From: DASQPR01 sp035713725
GTDB taxonomy: Bacteria; Actinomycetota; Actinomycetes; Mycobacteriales; Micromonosporaceae
Direction: 5' to 3'
Assembly: GCA_035713725.1 (NCBI GenBank)
Contig: DASTMZ010000209.1
Location: 44,178 to 108,177 of the forward strand
DNA length: 64,000 nt
Below are positions 1 through 8,713 of the stretch, in pieces. The position numbers and the translations under genes were made by a program. Positions within the stretch are counted from its first letter, which is position 1. Every line of letters starts with the position of its first letter. Under the pieces are notes generated by a model. That model was not told the origin of the DNA. It saw only the letters and a program-made list of their open reading frames with translations, and did no database searches.

Positions 1-177
1 CGCACAATGCCCGGTAATGTCTAACTTTGCATGGGCGCGACGTTTTGTTTCAGGTAGATCTAGGCGTCGGGCGATTTACGCAAATCCTGCCGGTTCGGCC
101 TATCGTAATGTTCCGGGTGCCTCGTCGGGCACCTGAGCGCGAGGAGCTGGACGGGCCAGCCCCGACGGGAGGCGACA

Positions 178-2262
178 ATGTATTCGGCGGCGTTGCGTAA
201 TACTGCGCCACCGGAGCATGCCAAGGCGTTCTTCGGGTATGTGACGGCAGTCTGCGTCGTCGCGCTCGCGCTCGTCATTCCGGCCATTCCGCAATTGCGG
301 GACGTGCCGACACATTCGCCAGCGACGTACTGGTTGCTCGCGTTCCTCGCGGTCATCGCGGACCTGCGACCCTTCCCGCCGCCAGGCCGGCAGCGATCCG
401 TGGTCTTCCCGTCCATTTGCTTCACCTTCGCGATTCTGCTGATGTGGGGCTTCGACGCGGCCGTCGTGGTGCAGACCGCCGCCGTCGTGGCATCCGCGGT
501 GCGTCTGCAGCACCGTCCATGGCGGGCCGCGTTCAACGCCGCGCAGTATGCGATCTCGTTCGCGGCCGCGTCCGCCGTGCTACACACCGCGGAGGGCATG
601 CCGTTCGCGCCGGGTGGTAGTCCGGGCTGGCCGGACGTCGGAATAGCGCTCACCGCCGCGGCCGTGTGGTTCGTGGTGAACAACGTGCTCGTCACTACCG
701 CGGTCGCCCTGCGATTCGGCGGCTCGTGGTGGCACGCGCTGCGCCGCAACCTCGCGGATGACGCGCTGACCACCGGGTCACTGTTGCTGCTCGGACCGGT
801 GCTGGTCGGCACCACGCGTGCGAGCGCGGCGCTGATCCCGCTGGTGATCGTGCCGCTGCTCGCGGTCAACCGGATGGCGCGGCTGTCGAGCGAGCAGAAC
901 GAGGCGGTACGCACGGATCCGCTAACCCGTCTGGCCAACCGCAAGGCATTGCAGAGCGAGGTGGGCGAATACGTCGCGACCTGCCAACACCGGTCATCCG
1001 TCGAGGGCCGCGAGCACCGGTTCGCGCTGATGATCCTCGACATCGACCGGTTCAAGTACGTCAACGACGCGCTCGGCCACGCGGTCGGCGACCGGCTGCT
1101 GGTGGAGATATCGCAGCGCATCGACCGCGCGGTGCCGGACGGCAATTTGGTCGCGCGGCTCGGCGGTGACGAGTTTGCAGTCGTCGCACCGGAGATCGAC
1201 AACGTCAACGACGCGCGCTCTGCGGCGGGTGCGATCGCGGGCGTGCTGTCCGTGCCGGTTGTGCTGGACGGCATGTCACTCGACGTCGGCGGATCGATCG
1301 GCATCGCGATCTACCCGACACACGGCGAGGATTTCGAAACGCTGCTGCGGCACGCGGACGTCGCGATGTACGACGCGAAGGCGCGCGGCGACGCGCTCGC
1401 GGTCTACGCACCCGAGGTCGACCACAACTCGCCGGACCGGCTGAGCCTGCTTGCCGATCTGCGTCGCGCGCTGGAGAACACCGACTCGAGCGAGGTGATG
1501 TTCTACTACCAGCCGCAGGTCGAGATGGCCACCGGCACGGTGACCGGCGTCGAGGCGTTGCTGCGCTGGCACCACCCGCATCGCGGGCTGGTGGATCCGG
1601 AGGAGCTGATCCGGGTCGCCGAGCACAGCGGTGTGATGCGCATGTTGACGTTGCGTGTCGTGGACGACGTGGTCGCCCAACTCGCGAAGTGGCGCGCAAA
1701 CGGACTGGCGATGCGCGCCGCCATCAACGTCAGCGTGCGCGATCTGCATTCCGGCGAGGTGGTTGATCGGCTGGCCGAGCAACTCGGTCACTACAACATC
1801 GCGCCGGACCAGGTACAGATGGAGATCACTGAGGGCGCGCTGATGGCCGACCCGCGTCGGGTACTCGCAACGCTGCAACGCCTCGCGCGACTCGGCGTTG
1901 CGTTGTCGCTTGACGACTTCGGCACCGGGTACTCGTCGATGCAGCACCTGCGCCGGCTGCCGCTGTCCGAAGTCAAGATCGACCGGTCGTTCGTGCTCGG
2001 CATGGCCGACGACCCCGACGACGAGGCGATCGTACGGTCGATGATCGACCTCGCCGGCGCGCTGAACCTCCGGGTGGTGGCGGAAGGTGTGGAGGACGAC
2101 CGGACTCGGCGCATGCTGGTGGCGTGCGGCTGCCACGTCGCGCAGGGGTGGTATTACGCGCGTCCGATGCCGGCCGACGAACTCGCGTCGTGGCTCGCCC
2201 GCTACCGCCCGCCCGAGCAGTATGCCTGGCCGGCAACCGAGCCACCCGAAGACGCCGCCTGA
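178..2262 (+). CDS. Membrane-anchored GGDEF-EAL cyclic-di-GMP protein
   Basis: A 694-residue protein with an N-terminal half of about six hydrophobic segments (residues ~15-235), then a GGDEF domain and an EAL domain. The diguanylate cyclase signature RLGGDEF is intact near residue 330. The phosphodiesterase domain keeps GVEALLRW near residue 457, DDFGTGYSS near 580, VKIDRSFV and VVAEGVED, so both activities look possible. By family knowledge such proteins make or degrade c-di-GMP at the membrane; which activity dominates cannot be told from sequence. The ATG is preceded by a GGGAGG ribosome-binding site at 167-172. It is followed by a tandem repeat and then gatC. The membrane part matches no sensor domain I can name. 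Confidence 0.92.
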   Translation: MYSAALRNTAPPEHAKAFFGYVTAVCVVALALVIPAIPQLRDVPTHSPATYWLLAFLAVIADLRPFPPPGRQRSVVFPSICFTFAILLMWGFDAAVVVQTAAVVASAVRLQHRPWRAAFNAAQYAISFAAASAVLHTAEGMPFAPGGSPGWPDVGIALTAAAVWFVVNNVLVTTAVALRFGGSWWHALRRNLADDALTTGSLLLLGPVLVGTTRASAALIPLVIVPLLAVNRMARLSSEQNEAVRTDPLTRLANRKALQSEVGEYVATCQHRSSVEGREHRFALMILDIDRFKYVNDALGHAVGDRLLVEISQRIDRAVPDGNLVARLGGDEFAVVAPEIDNVNDARSAAGAIAGVLSVPVVLDGMSLDVGGSIGIAIYPTHGEDFETLLRHADVAMYDAKARGDALAVYAPEVDHNSPDRLSLLADLRRALENTDSSEVMFYYQPQVEMATGTVTGVEALLRWHHPHRGLVDPEELIRVAEHSGVMRMLTLRVVDDVVAQLAKWRANGLAMRAAINVSVRDLHSGEVVDRLAEQLGHYNIAPDQVQMEITEGALMADPRRVLATLQRLARLGVALSLDDFGTGYSSMQHLRRLPLSEVKIDRSFVLGMADDPDDEAIVRSMIDLAGALNLRVVAEGVEDDRTRRMLVACGCHVAQGWYYARPMPADELASWLARYRPPEQYAWPATEPPEDAA

Positions 2263-2322
2263 CCGGTGAGTGCGCCACCGGTGAGTGCGCCGCCGGTGAG
2301 TGCGCCGCCGGTGAGTGCGCCG
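2263..2322. repeat. 15-bp tandem repeat, four copies
   Basis: Four consecutive 15-bp units (CCGGTGAGTGCGCCG; the first ends in A) start directly after the stop codon of the GGDEF-EAL gene. The last three units are identical. The unit length is a multiple of three and contains GTGAG. Confidence 0.95.
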
Positions 2323-2365
2323 GCGCCGAAAGGTAAGCCGAGCGACGGCCAAGCTGGCGAGCCCA

Positions 2366-2371
2366 TAGACT
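2366..2371 (+). promoter_or_regulatory. Candidate -10 box for the gatCA operon
   Basis: TAGACT fits the actinobacterial TANNNT -10 pattern and lies about 60 bp before the gatC ATG. No convincing -35 was seen. The call is inference from position and pattern only. Confidence 0.4.
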
Positions 2372-2429
2372 CGAGCGCGTCGGCCTCGTGGCACCCGCGT
2401 CGAGGCCTCGATTTCGAAAGGGTCCACAG

Positions 2430-2726
2430 ATGTCGGCCATTTCACGCGCTGAGGTCGCGCACCTCGCGCGGCTCGCGCGGCTCGCCGTCACGGATGACGA
2501 GCTTGACGTCTTCTCGGGTCAGCTGGACGTGATCCTCTCGTCGATCGCCCGGATCCAGCAGGTGGCCGCCGCCGACATTCCGCCGACGTCGCATTCCGTC
2601 CCGCTCGTCAACGTGTTGCGCGACGACGTCGTGGTGCCGTGTCTGACGCGCGAGGAGGCACTCGCGGGCGCACCGGATATCGCCGAGGACCGCTTCCGCG
2701 TGCCGCGGATCCTGGACGAGGAGTAG
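2430..2726 (+). CDS. gatC: Aspartyl/glutamyl-tRNA amidotransferase subunit C
   Basis: A 98-residue protein of the normal GatC length, beginning with a typical GatC N-terminus (SAISRAEVAHLARLARLAV) and ending in FRVPRILDEE. GatC is the small subunit that holds GatA and GatB together in the amidotransferase that turns Glu-tRNA(Gln) into Gln-tRNA(Gln). The ATG at 2430 was chosen because it starts the conserved region and has a GAAAGGG site upstream; an in-frame upstream start would add 14 non-conserved residues. gatA starts two bases after its stop, so the two are in one operon. Confidence 0.97.
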   Translation: MSAISRAEVAHLARLARLAVTDDELDVFSGQLDVILSSIARIQQVAAADIPPTSHSVPLVNVLRDDVVVPCLTREEALAGAPDIAEDRFRVPRILDEE

Positions 2727-2728
2727 CC

Positions 2729-4213
2729 GTGAGCGAGTTGACCACGAAGACCGCCGCGGAGTTGGCCCGGCTGATCGCGGCCGGCGAGGTGAGCGCGGTC
2801 GAGGTCGCCGGCGCCCATCTGGAACGGATTCGCCGCGTCGACCGTCAGGTGCACGCCTTCCTGCACGTTGACGAGGACGGTGCGCTCGCCAGCGCGGCCG
2901 CGGTCGACGCACGGCGCGTGGCAGGCGAACCACTCGGACCGCTGGCCGGCGTACCCGTCGCGGTCAAGGACGTACTCGCGACCAAGGGCGTACCCACGAC
3001 CTGCGGCTCGAAGATCCTGGAGGGCTGGCGGCCGCCGTATGACGCGACGCTCGTGGAACGGATGCGCTCCGCCGGTCTCGTCATCCTCGGCAAGACGAAC
3101 ATGGACGAGTTCGCGATGGGCTCGTCGACGGAGTATTCCGCGTACGGCCCGACGCACAACCCGTGGGACCTCGGCCGCATCCCGGGCGGGTCGGGTGGCG
3201 GGTCGGCCGCGTCGCTCGCCGCCTACGAGGCACCGCTCGCGATCGGCTCGGATACCGGTGGCTCGATCCGGCAGCCGGGCGCCGTCACGGGTACCGTCGG
3301 CGCGAAGCCGACCTACGGCGGCACCTCCCGCTACGGCCTGATCGCGTTTTCGTCCAGTCTGGACACCCCGGGACCGTGCGCCCGCAACGTCGAGGACGCG
3401 GCGCTTCTGCACGCGATCGTCGGCGGTCACGATCCGCGCGACTCGACATCGATCCCGGCGCCCGTGCCGGACGTGGTCGGCGCGGCGCGGGAGGGTGCGT
3501 CCGGCGACCTGAGCGGCGTACGGATCGGGCTCGTCAGCCAGTTCAGTGGCGACGGCGCGGAACCCGGTGTGATGTCGTCGTTCCGCGATGCCGTGGACGC
3601 ATTCGCGAAGCTGGGCGCCGAAGTCGTCGAGGTGTCGTGCCCACACTTCGAGTACGCATTGCCGGCGTACTACCTGATCGCGCCCAGCGAGTGCTCTTCC
3701 AACCTGGCGCGGTTCGACGGCGTACGGTTCGGTCTTCGGGCCGGCGACGACGGCGTACGAGCGCTCGAGGAGGTCATGTCGATCACGCGCGACAAGGGCT
3801 TCGGGCCGGAAGTGAAGCGGCGCATCATCCTCGGTACGTATGCGCTCTCGTCCGGCTACTACGACGCGTACTACGGGCAGGCGCAAAAGGTCCGTACCCT
3901 CATCACCCGCGACTTCACGGCCGCGTTCGAGCAGGCCGACGTGCTCGTCGCGCCGACCACGCCGTTCGTCGCGTTCCCGTTCGGCGCGCGCACCGACGAC
4001 CCGTACCAGATGTATCTCGCGGATCTGTTCACCATCCCCAGCAACCTCTACGGCGGACCCGCGGTCTCAGTGCCGTGCGGGCTGTCCGAAGGTCTGCCGG
4101 TCGGCCTGCAGGTGATGGCGCCGACCATGGCCGACGACCGGATGTATCGGGTGGCCGCGGCGCTGGAGACGGTGATCCCGCCGCTCACGCCGCCCACGTT
4201 GACCGCGTCGTGA
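2729..4213 (+). CDS. gatA: Aspartyl/glutamyl-tRNA amidotransferase subunit A
   Basis: A 494-residue amidase-signature enzyme. It hydrolyses glutamine and passes ammonia to GatB. The Ser-cisSer-Lys machinery is visible: Lys in VAVKDVLATKG, the glycine/serine-rich GGSGGGSAAS stretch and the SDTGGSIRQPG nucleophile loop. The C-terminal half contains the conserved NLYGGPAVSVPCG segment. The GTG at 2729 lies two bases after the gatC stop, which decides the start. gatB is separate, about 1.2 kb downstream, with a divergent gene between, so the three subunits are split into two transcription units here. Confidence 0.97.
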   Translation: MSELTTKTAAELARLIAAGEVSAVEVAGAHLERIRRVDRQVHAFLHVDEDGALASAAAVDARRVAGEPLGPLAGVPVAVKDVLATKGVPTTCGSKILEGWRPPYDATLVERMRSAGLVILGKTNMDEFAMGSSTEYSAYGPTHNPWDLGRIPGGSGGGSAASLAAYEAPLAIGSDTGGSIRQPGAVTGTVGAKPTYGGTSRYGLIAFSSSLDTPGPCARNVEDAALLHAIVGGHDPRDSTSIPAPVPDVVGAAREGASGDLSGVRIGLVSQFSGDGAEPGVMSSFRDAVDAFAKLGAEVVEVSCPHFEYALPAYYLIAPSECSSNLARFDGVRFGLRAGDDGVRALEEVMSITRDKGFGPEVKRRIILGTYALSSGYYDAYYGQAQKVRTLITRDFTAAFEQADVLVAPTTPFVAFPFGARTDDPYQMYLADLFTIPSNLYGGPAVSVPCGLSEGLPVGLQVMAPTMADDRMYRVAAALETVIPPLTPPTLTAS

Positions 4214-4220
4214 GCGCGTC

Positions 4221-4640
4221 GTGAGCGCCCCACCGGCCGTCGGGCCGAGCGCGGCGGCGAAGAAACTGGGCATCAAGGCCGGCATGCGCGCGGTCGTGCT
4301 GAACGCGCCGGACGGTGCGATCGGCAAGCTCGAACCGCTGCCGGACGGCGCGAGCGTGACGCCGCGTGCCACGAAGAGCGCCGGAGACGTGGTGGTGCTC
4401 TTCGCGCCGGACTCGGCCGCGGTGCGTGCCTGGCTGACGAAGGCGGTCGCCGCGGGCAAGCCGCGCGGCCTGCTGTGGGTCTGCTATCCCAAGGGCGGCA
4501 AGAAGGCGGGCACCGATCTCAACCGCGACCTCCTCTGGGCACAGCTGGGCGAGCACGGTCTGACCGGAGTGACGCTGGTCGCGTTCGACGACACGTGGTC
4601 GGCGATGCGTTTCCGGCCGGCCGACGAGGTCGGCACCTGA
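4221..4640 (+). CDS. DUF3052-like small conserved protein
   Basis: A 139-residue protein with the pattern KKLGIKAGMRAVVLNAPDG near the N-terminus, then DVVVLFAPD, GLLWVCYPKGGKKAGTDLNR and a terminal FDDTWSAMRFR. I recognise this as the small actinobacterial family usually labelled DUF3052 or hypothetical; no biochemical function is known to me. The GTG lies 7 bp after the gatA stop. A near-duplicate of the start region overlaps the gatA stop but terminates at once. It is probably translated from the gatCA message. No signal peptide or membrane segment is seen. Confidence 0.75.
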   Translation: MSAPPAVGPSAAAKKLGIKAGMRAVVLNAPDGAIGKLEPLPDGASVTPRATKSAGDVVVLFAPDSAAVRAWLTKAVAAGKPRGLLWVCYPKGGKKAGTDLNRDLLWAQLGEHGLTGVTLVAFDDTWSAMRFRPADEVGT

Positions 4641-4700
4641 CACGGCTTCGGCCTCACCCGTACCGACCAGAAGCCCGGCCGTACCCACCAAAGGCGTGAG

Positions 4701-5282
4701 TTACCGCGCACGCCAGCCGGGATCGCGACCGAAGCCGGCCAGCAGTCGGTCCTGAGGGTCGTCGCCGGACGACGACATGCGCGGCCCGATCGCGCCGCCC
4801 TCGCGGTACATCGCCTCGCGGTCGGCGAACCAGTCGGCGACCGCGGCCACCACCTCCGGATCGAAGCGCCGGTCGCCATCGGTTGCCGCGGCCAGGTCCC
4901 AACCGTGGATCAGGTGGTCGGCGGCGAGCTGGTAAAGGTATTCGCTGGCCGGTACGTCGCCGAACGACAAATGGACGATCTTGGAGGTATCGATGCGGGC
5001 GGACGAGTCGACCGCCTCGCGGCTGGCCGACGCGAACGCGCCGACCGGGTCGCCGCCGAGGAGATCCCCCTCGTAGCGATCGCCGATCTCGGCCACCGTC
5101 GCGCCCTCCAGCATTGGCGCGGTCCACTTGTTCTCGTACGTCAAGTGGTTCACGAGCGCCCGTACGTCCCAATCGGCGCACGGCGTCGGCGCGGTCCACG
5201 CGCCGGAGCCCGCGGTGTCGATTCCGTCGACGCGCGCGGCGAACTCGCCGACCGCCCGGCGGTGAAGTTCGGTGACATCCAT
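4701..5282 (-). CDS. TIGR03086-type MDMPI/DinB-like metal-binding protein
   Basis: A 193-residue protein of the mycothiol-dependent maleylpyruvate isomerase N-terminal / DinB-like fold. Visible family marks are CADWDVRALVNHLTYE near residue 40 and ADHLIHGWDLAAA near 125, which supply the metal-binding histidines, plus a family-like tail (DPQDRLLAGFGRDPGW). The ATG at 5282 was chosen because the homologous region starts there; the frame is open far upstream, but that part is the shadow of gatB. The actual reaction is unknown for most members. It is divergent from gatB. Confidence 0.8.
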   Translation of the reverse strand: MDVTELHRRAVGEFAARVDGIDTAGSGAWTAPTPCADWDVRALVNHLTYENKWTAPMLEGATVAEIGDRYEGDLLGGDPVGAFASASREAVDSSARIDTSKIVHLSFGDVPASEYLYQLAADHLIHGWDLAAATDGDRRFDPEVVAAVADWFADREAMYREGGAIGPRMSSSGDDPQDRLLAGFGRDPGWRAR

Positions 5283-5389
5283 GACCGACAGTGTGCGCCC
5301 GATCACCGCACGGCCGCACCGATACCGCCGTCGGAGCACCCTGGCGCGCCGCCCTCGGCGGCCGGCGACCGGCCTGCCGATGGGGCCAC

Positions 5390-5395
5390 TAGGCT
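5390..5395 (+). promoter_or_regulatory. -10 box of leaderless gatB
   Basis: TAGGCT ends seven bases before the gatB GTG and there is no ribosome-binding site, the usual pattern of a leaderless actinobacterial mRNA starting at or beside the start codon. Confidence 0.5.
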
Positions 5396-5402
5396 TGATC
5401 CC

Positions 5403-6902
5403 GTGAGTACGACGAGCGTGTCCATCACGTACGAGGACGCCACGAGCCGCTACGAACCCGTCATCGGGCTCGAGACGCACGTGGAACTCGGCACCGTGAC
5501 GAAGATGTTCTGTGGCTGCCCGACCGATTTCGGCGCCGAGCCGAACACGCAGATTTGCCCGGTCTGCCTTGGCCTGCCCGGCTCGCTGCCGGTGGCCAAC
5601 CGGGTCGCGATCGAGGCGACCATCCGGATCGGTCTCGCGCTCGGCTGCACAATCGCGTCGTGGTGCCGGTTCGCGCGCAAGAACTACTTCTACCCGGACA
5701 TGCCGAAGAACTTCCAGATCAGCCAGTACGACGAACCGTTGTGCACGAACGGCTTCCTGGACGTCGACGTGGACGGCGAGACGGTGCGGGTCGGCATCGA
5801 ACGCGTGCACCTGGAGGAGGACACCGGCAAGACGCTGCACATCGGCGGCGCGACCGGTCGCATCCACGGCGCCACCGAGTCGCTGGTCGACTACAACCGC
5901 GCCGGCATCCCGCTGGTGGAGATCGTCACCAAACCGGTGCCGGGCACCGGTGCGCTGGCGCCGGAGGTCGCACGCGCGTACGTGACCGAGCTTCGCGACG
6001 TGATCCGGGCGCTGAACGTCTCCGACGTACGCATGGAGCAGGGCTCGTTGCGCTGTGACGTCAACACATCGCTGAACCGGCCGGGCGAGGCGTGGGGCAC
6101 GCGTACCGAGACGAAGAACGTGAACTCGCTGCGCAGCGTCGAGCGCGCGGTACGCAGTGAGATCCTTCGCCAGGCCGCCGTACTCGACGCCGGCGGGCGG
6201 ATCATTCAGGAGACGCGCCACTTCCACGAGGAGACCGGCGAGACGACAAGCGGCCGCAGCAAGGAAGAGGCGACCGACTACCGATACTTCCCCGAGCCGG
6301 ACCTCGTGCCGCTCGCGCCCGACGCGGCGTGGGTCGAGGAGCTGCGTGCCACGCTGCCCGAGCTGCCGCGCGACCGGCGTCGCCGGCTGCGTACCGAGTG
6401 GGGACTGTCCGAATTCGACATGCGGTCGGTGGCGAACGCCGGTGCCGTCGAGTTGATCGAGGCGACGGTCGCCGCGGGCACTACGCCGGATGCGGCGCGC
6501 AAGTGGTGGCTCGGCGAGCTGGCCCGACACGCGAACGCCACCAACACCGACCTCGACGCGCTCGGCGTCGCGCCGGCCAACATCGCCGAGCTGCAGGGGC
6601 TCGTGGATGACGGCAAGCTCACCGACAAGCTCGCCCGGACTGTGCTCGAGGGCGTGATCGCCGGTGAGGGTACGCCGACCGAGGTGATGGCGGCGCGCGG
6701 CTTCGAAGTCGTCTCCGACACCGGTGCGCTGACCGTGGCGATCGACGCGGCCATCGAGGCGAACCCGGACGTCGCGGCGAAGGTGCGCGACGGCAAGGTA
6801 CAGGCGGCCGGCGTACTCGTCGGCGCGGTCATGAAGGCAACGCGCAACCAGGCGGACGCGAAGACCGTTCGCGAGATGATCCTGGCGCGACTTTCGGCGT
6901 GA
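5403..6902 (+). CDS. gatB: Aspartyl/glutamyl-tRNA amidotransferase subunit B
   Basis: A 499-residue protein of full GatB length. GatB binds the mischarged tRNA, phosphorylates its glutamate and transfers ammonia supplied by GatA. The family start YEPVIGLETHVELGT is followed by the zinc-site cysteines in MFCGCPTDFG and QICPVCLGLPG, then KNYFYPDMPKNFQISQYD and the C-terminal YqeY-like domain. The GTG at 5403 precedes the conserved region; an upstream extension in the same frame would overlap the neighbour on the other strand. Its last codons begin a 24-bp tandem repeat that runs past the stop. Confidence 0.97.
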   Translation: MSTTSVSITYEDATSRYEPVIGLETHVELGTVTKMFCGCPTDFGAEPNTQICPVCLGLPGSLPVANRVAIEATIRIGLALGCTIASWCRFARKNYFYPDMPKNFQISQYDEPLCTNGFLDVDVDGETVRVGIERVHLEEDTGKTLHIGGATGRIHGATESLVDYNRAGIPLVEIVTKPVPGTGALAPEVARAYVTELRDVIRALNVSDVRMEQGSLRCDVNTSLNRPGEAWGTRTETKNVNSLRSVERAVRSEILRQAAVLDAGGRIIQETRHFHEETGETTSGRSKEEATDYRYFPEPDLVPLAPDAAWVEELRATLPELPRDRRRRLRTEWGLSEFDMRSVANAGAVELIEATVAAGTTPDAARKWWLGELARHANATNTDLDALGVAPANIAELQGLVDDGKLTDKLARTVLEGVIAGEGTPTEVMAARGFEVVSDTGALTVAIDAAIEANPDVAAKVRDGKVQAAGVLVGAVMKATRNQADAKTVREMILARLSA

Positions 6903-6955
6903 CCACTGGCGCGGCCTTCGGCGTAACTGCCGGCTCGGCCTTCGGCAGCAACGCC
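6891..6955. repeat. 24-bp tandem repeat across the gatB stop codon
   Basis: About 2.7 imperfect units of 24 bp (6891-6914, 6915-6938, 6939-6955), each starting C(T/C)TTCGGC. The first unit contains the last gatB codons and the stop codon. Confidence 0.85.
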
Positions 6956-6971
6956 CCGCGTTCGAGAAGTG

Positions 6972-8633
6972 CTACTGGCCGTCGGTCGGGCTCGACGACG
7001 AGCCGGATGGCGTCGGCAACGGTGGCGCGGTCGGCGGCGTGTCGAACGCGATCACGTGCCGGTCCAGCGTGACTTGCGACTCGCCGGTGCCGCCGAGCGT
7101 GATCTCGTCGTACGCCTGCAGGGTGTGCGTGGTGTCGAAGTAGAGCACGGACATCTCGAGCGGCGTCGGAGTCTCGCCCTGGAGGCCGCGCAGCCCGGCG
7201 CCGCCGGTCGAGCCCTCCACGAGCATGAGCGTCTTCTGCTCGCCGGCCACCGGTGGGAGGTATTCGGTCTCCCGGTGGTGGAGGTGCCCGGCGAGCACGA
7301 GCGGCACCGCGCCGGACAGCGGCGTCGCGGACGCCGGATCGTGCACCAGCGCGATGTTCACCGGCGTGGCGTTGGCACGGATGGTGTCCGCGAGGATCTG
7401 CCCGGACGCGAGCACCGGATCGGCCGGTGAGTTCGGTGGTGGTTCGTTCTCGATCGACTTGTCCGGCGTGAACCGCGGGTCGCCGATGCCGGCGATCGTC
7501 AGCCCCTTGACCGTCACGACGTTGTTCTCCAGCACGATCGCGTTGCGCTGCCGGGCCACCGCCCGCGCGGTCGTCTCGGAGTCGTGGTTGCCGCGGATGT
7601 AGACGTAGGGGACGCCGAGCTTGCCGATCGGGTCGACGAACGAGGACTCCATCGGCGTACCCCAGTCGTTGATGTCCCCGGTGTCGATCACGAGATCGAT
7701 GTGGAACTGGCTGACCGCGGTCGAGATCACCGACCATGCGGCCGGGTTGAGGTGCAGATCGGAGATGTGCAGCACGCGGATCGTGTCCGGACTCGGCTGG
7801 AAGACCGGCAGCGTGCTGACCGTCGAATAGAGCCGGCTCACGTTCGCGACCAAGCCCTGCAACTCGACGCGGTAGGCGTCGAACTGGTTCGCGATGGTCC
7901 GCGCGTCGCCGACCACCGCCGGCGCGTTCGCAAGCAGCCCCTGGTAGGTCGGTTCCTCGATGGCCTGCGGGCGGAACGACGTGAGCGCGTTCGCGCCCGA
8001 CCCGAGCACGACCGCGAGCGCCAGGCCGCCGCAGACCGCTACCCGCCCGACCCGCCGGAACACCACCGCCGCGAGCAACATCGAGCCCAGCACCGCGACC
8101 GCGGCGCTCTGGATCAGCAGTCGGGCCGCACCGTCCTCGAGTTGCGGCAGGGCCGAGTCGCTGGCCTGCCGCACGCTGCGCGGATCCTGCAGGAATCGCT
8201 TCGCACGCGACTCGTCGAGGCTGTCCACGCGGATGCTGAGATGCGCCGGGCCGTTGTGCGTGTCGACCCGGAGCGAGCCGAGCGGCGGGATCTGCACGTC
8301 GGTGCCACCGGCCGTGGAGGGCTGCAGGGCGAACGTCGTGCTGAACGGGCCGATGTCCTGGCTGACGTGACCGCCGAGACGAAGCGCGATGCCGGTGCCG
8401 AGGGCGGTCACCGTAATGATCGCGAGGATCAGACCCGCGACCCGCCAGCCGCGACGCCCAACCCGGCCGCCGCCACGGTGATCATCGTCGTGGTCATCGC
8501 GGGTTTGGCGGGTACGGCGAAGAGCGGCGTACGCATCGCGAGCGCGCCGCCGCGCCGATGCGACCAAAGCCGCGAATCGACCGTCGCCAACCACCCGACA
8601 ATCATGCCCGCGCACGGTCGGAGTAATCCGCAC
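6972..8633 (-). CDS. Membrane-anchored metallophosphoesterase
   Basis: A 553-residue protein with a cytoplasmic basic N-terminus, a first membrane segment near residue 70, two more near 180-220, and a calcineurin-like phosphoesterase domain at ~285-525. The metal ligands are intact: HISDLHLN, DTGDIND, RGNHDSE, a histidine in LVHDPAS, and GHLHHRE. The catalytic domain is probably extracytoplasmic, with the region between the membrane segments forming a loop; this is inferred from segment order only. The C-terminus is a Pro/Ser/Thr tail. The substrate is unknown. The start is a GTG without a clear ribosome-binding site, so a shorter N-terminus is possible. Confidence 0.88.
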   Translation of the reverse strand: MRITPTVRGHDCRVVGDGRFAALVASARRRARDAYAALRRTRQTRDDHDDDHRGGGRVGRRGWRVAGLILAIITVTALGTGIALRLGGHVSQDIGPFSTTFALQPSTAGGTDVQIPPLGSLRVDTHNGPAHLSIRVDSLDESRAKRFLQDPRSVRQASDSALPQLEDGAARLLIQSAAVAVLGSMLLAAVVFRRVGRVAVCGGLALAVVLGSGANALTSFRPQAIEEPTYQGLLANAPAVVGDARTIANQFDAYRVELQGLVANVSRLYSTVSTLPVFQPSPDTIRVLHISDLHLNPAAWSVISTAVSQFHIDLVIDTGDINDWGTPMESSFVDPIGKLGVPYVYIRGNHDSETTARAVARQRNAIVLENNVVTVKGLTIAGIGDPRFTPDKSIENEPPPNSPADPVLASGQILADTIRANATPVNIALVHDPASATPLSGAVPLVLAGHLHHRETEYLPPVAGEQKTLMLVEGSTGGAGLRGLQGETPTPLEMSVLYFDTTHTLQAYDEITLGGTGESQVTLDRHVIAFDTPPTAPPLPTPSGSSSSPTDGQ

Positions 8634-8713
8634 ATTGTGACGCGCCCCGCCGATCGCGTTTGAGCGTCGCGTGGCCGCGTGGTGACGAACCGTAACAGTC
8701 CATGGTCTCGGTA

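Noticed and set aside
60..1304. Long open frame on the minus strand opposite the first GGDEF-EAL gene
   Set aside because: It is antisense to a clear two-domain protein, has a Ser/Thr/Arg-rich composition typical of GC-biased shadow frames and matches no family.
2519..3886. 455-codon minus-strand frame opposite gatCA
   Set aside because: Shadow of gatC and gatA; no recognisable domain and Arg/Asp/His-rich composition.
7584..8663. 359-codon plus-strand frame opposite the metallophosphoesterase
   Set aside because: The minus-strand protein has all metal motifs; the plus-strand translation has none and reads as shadow.
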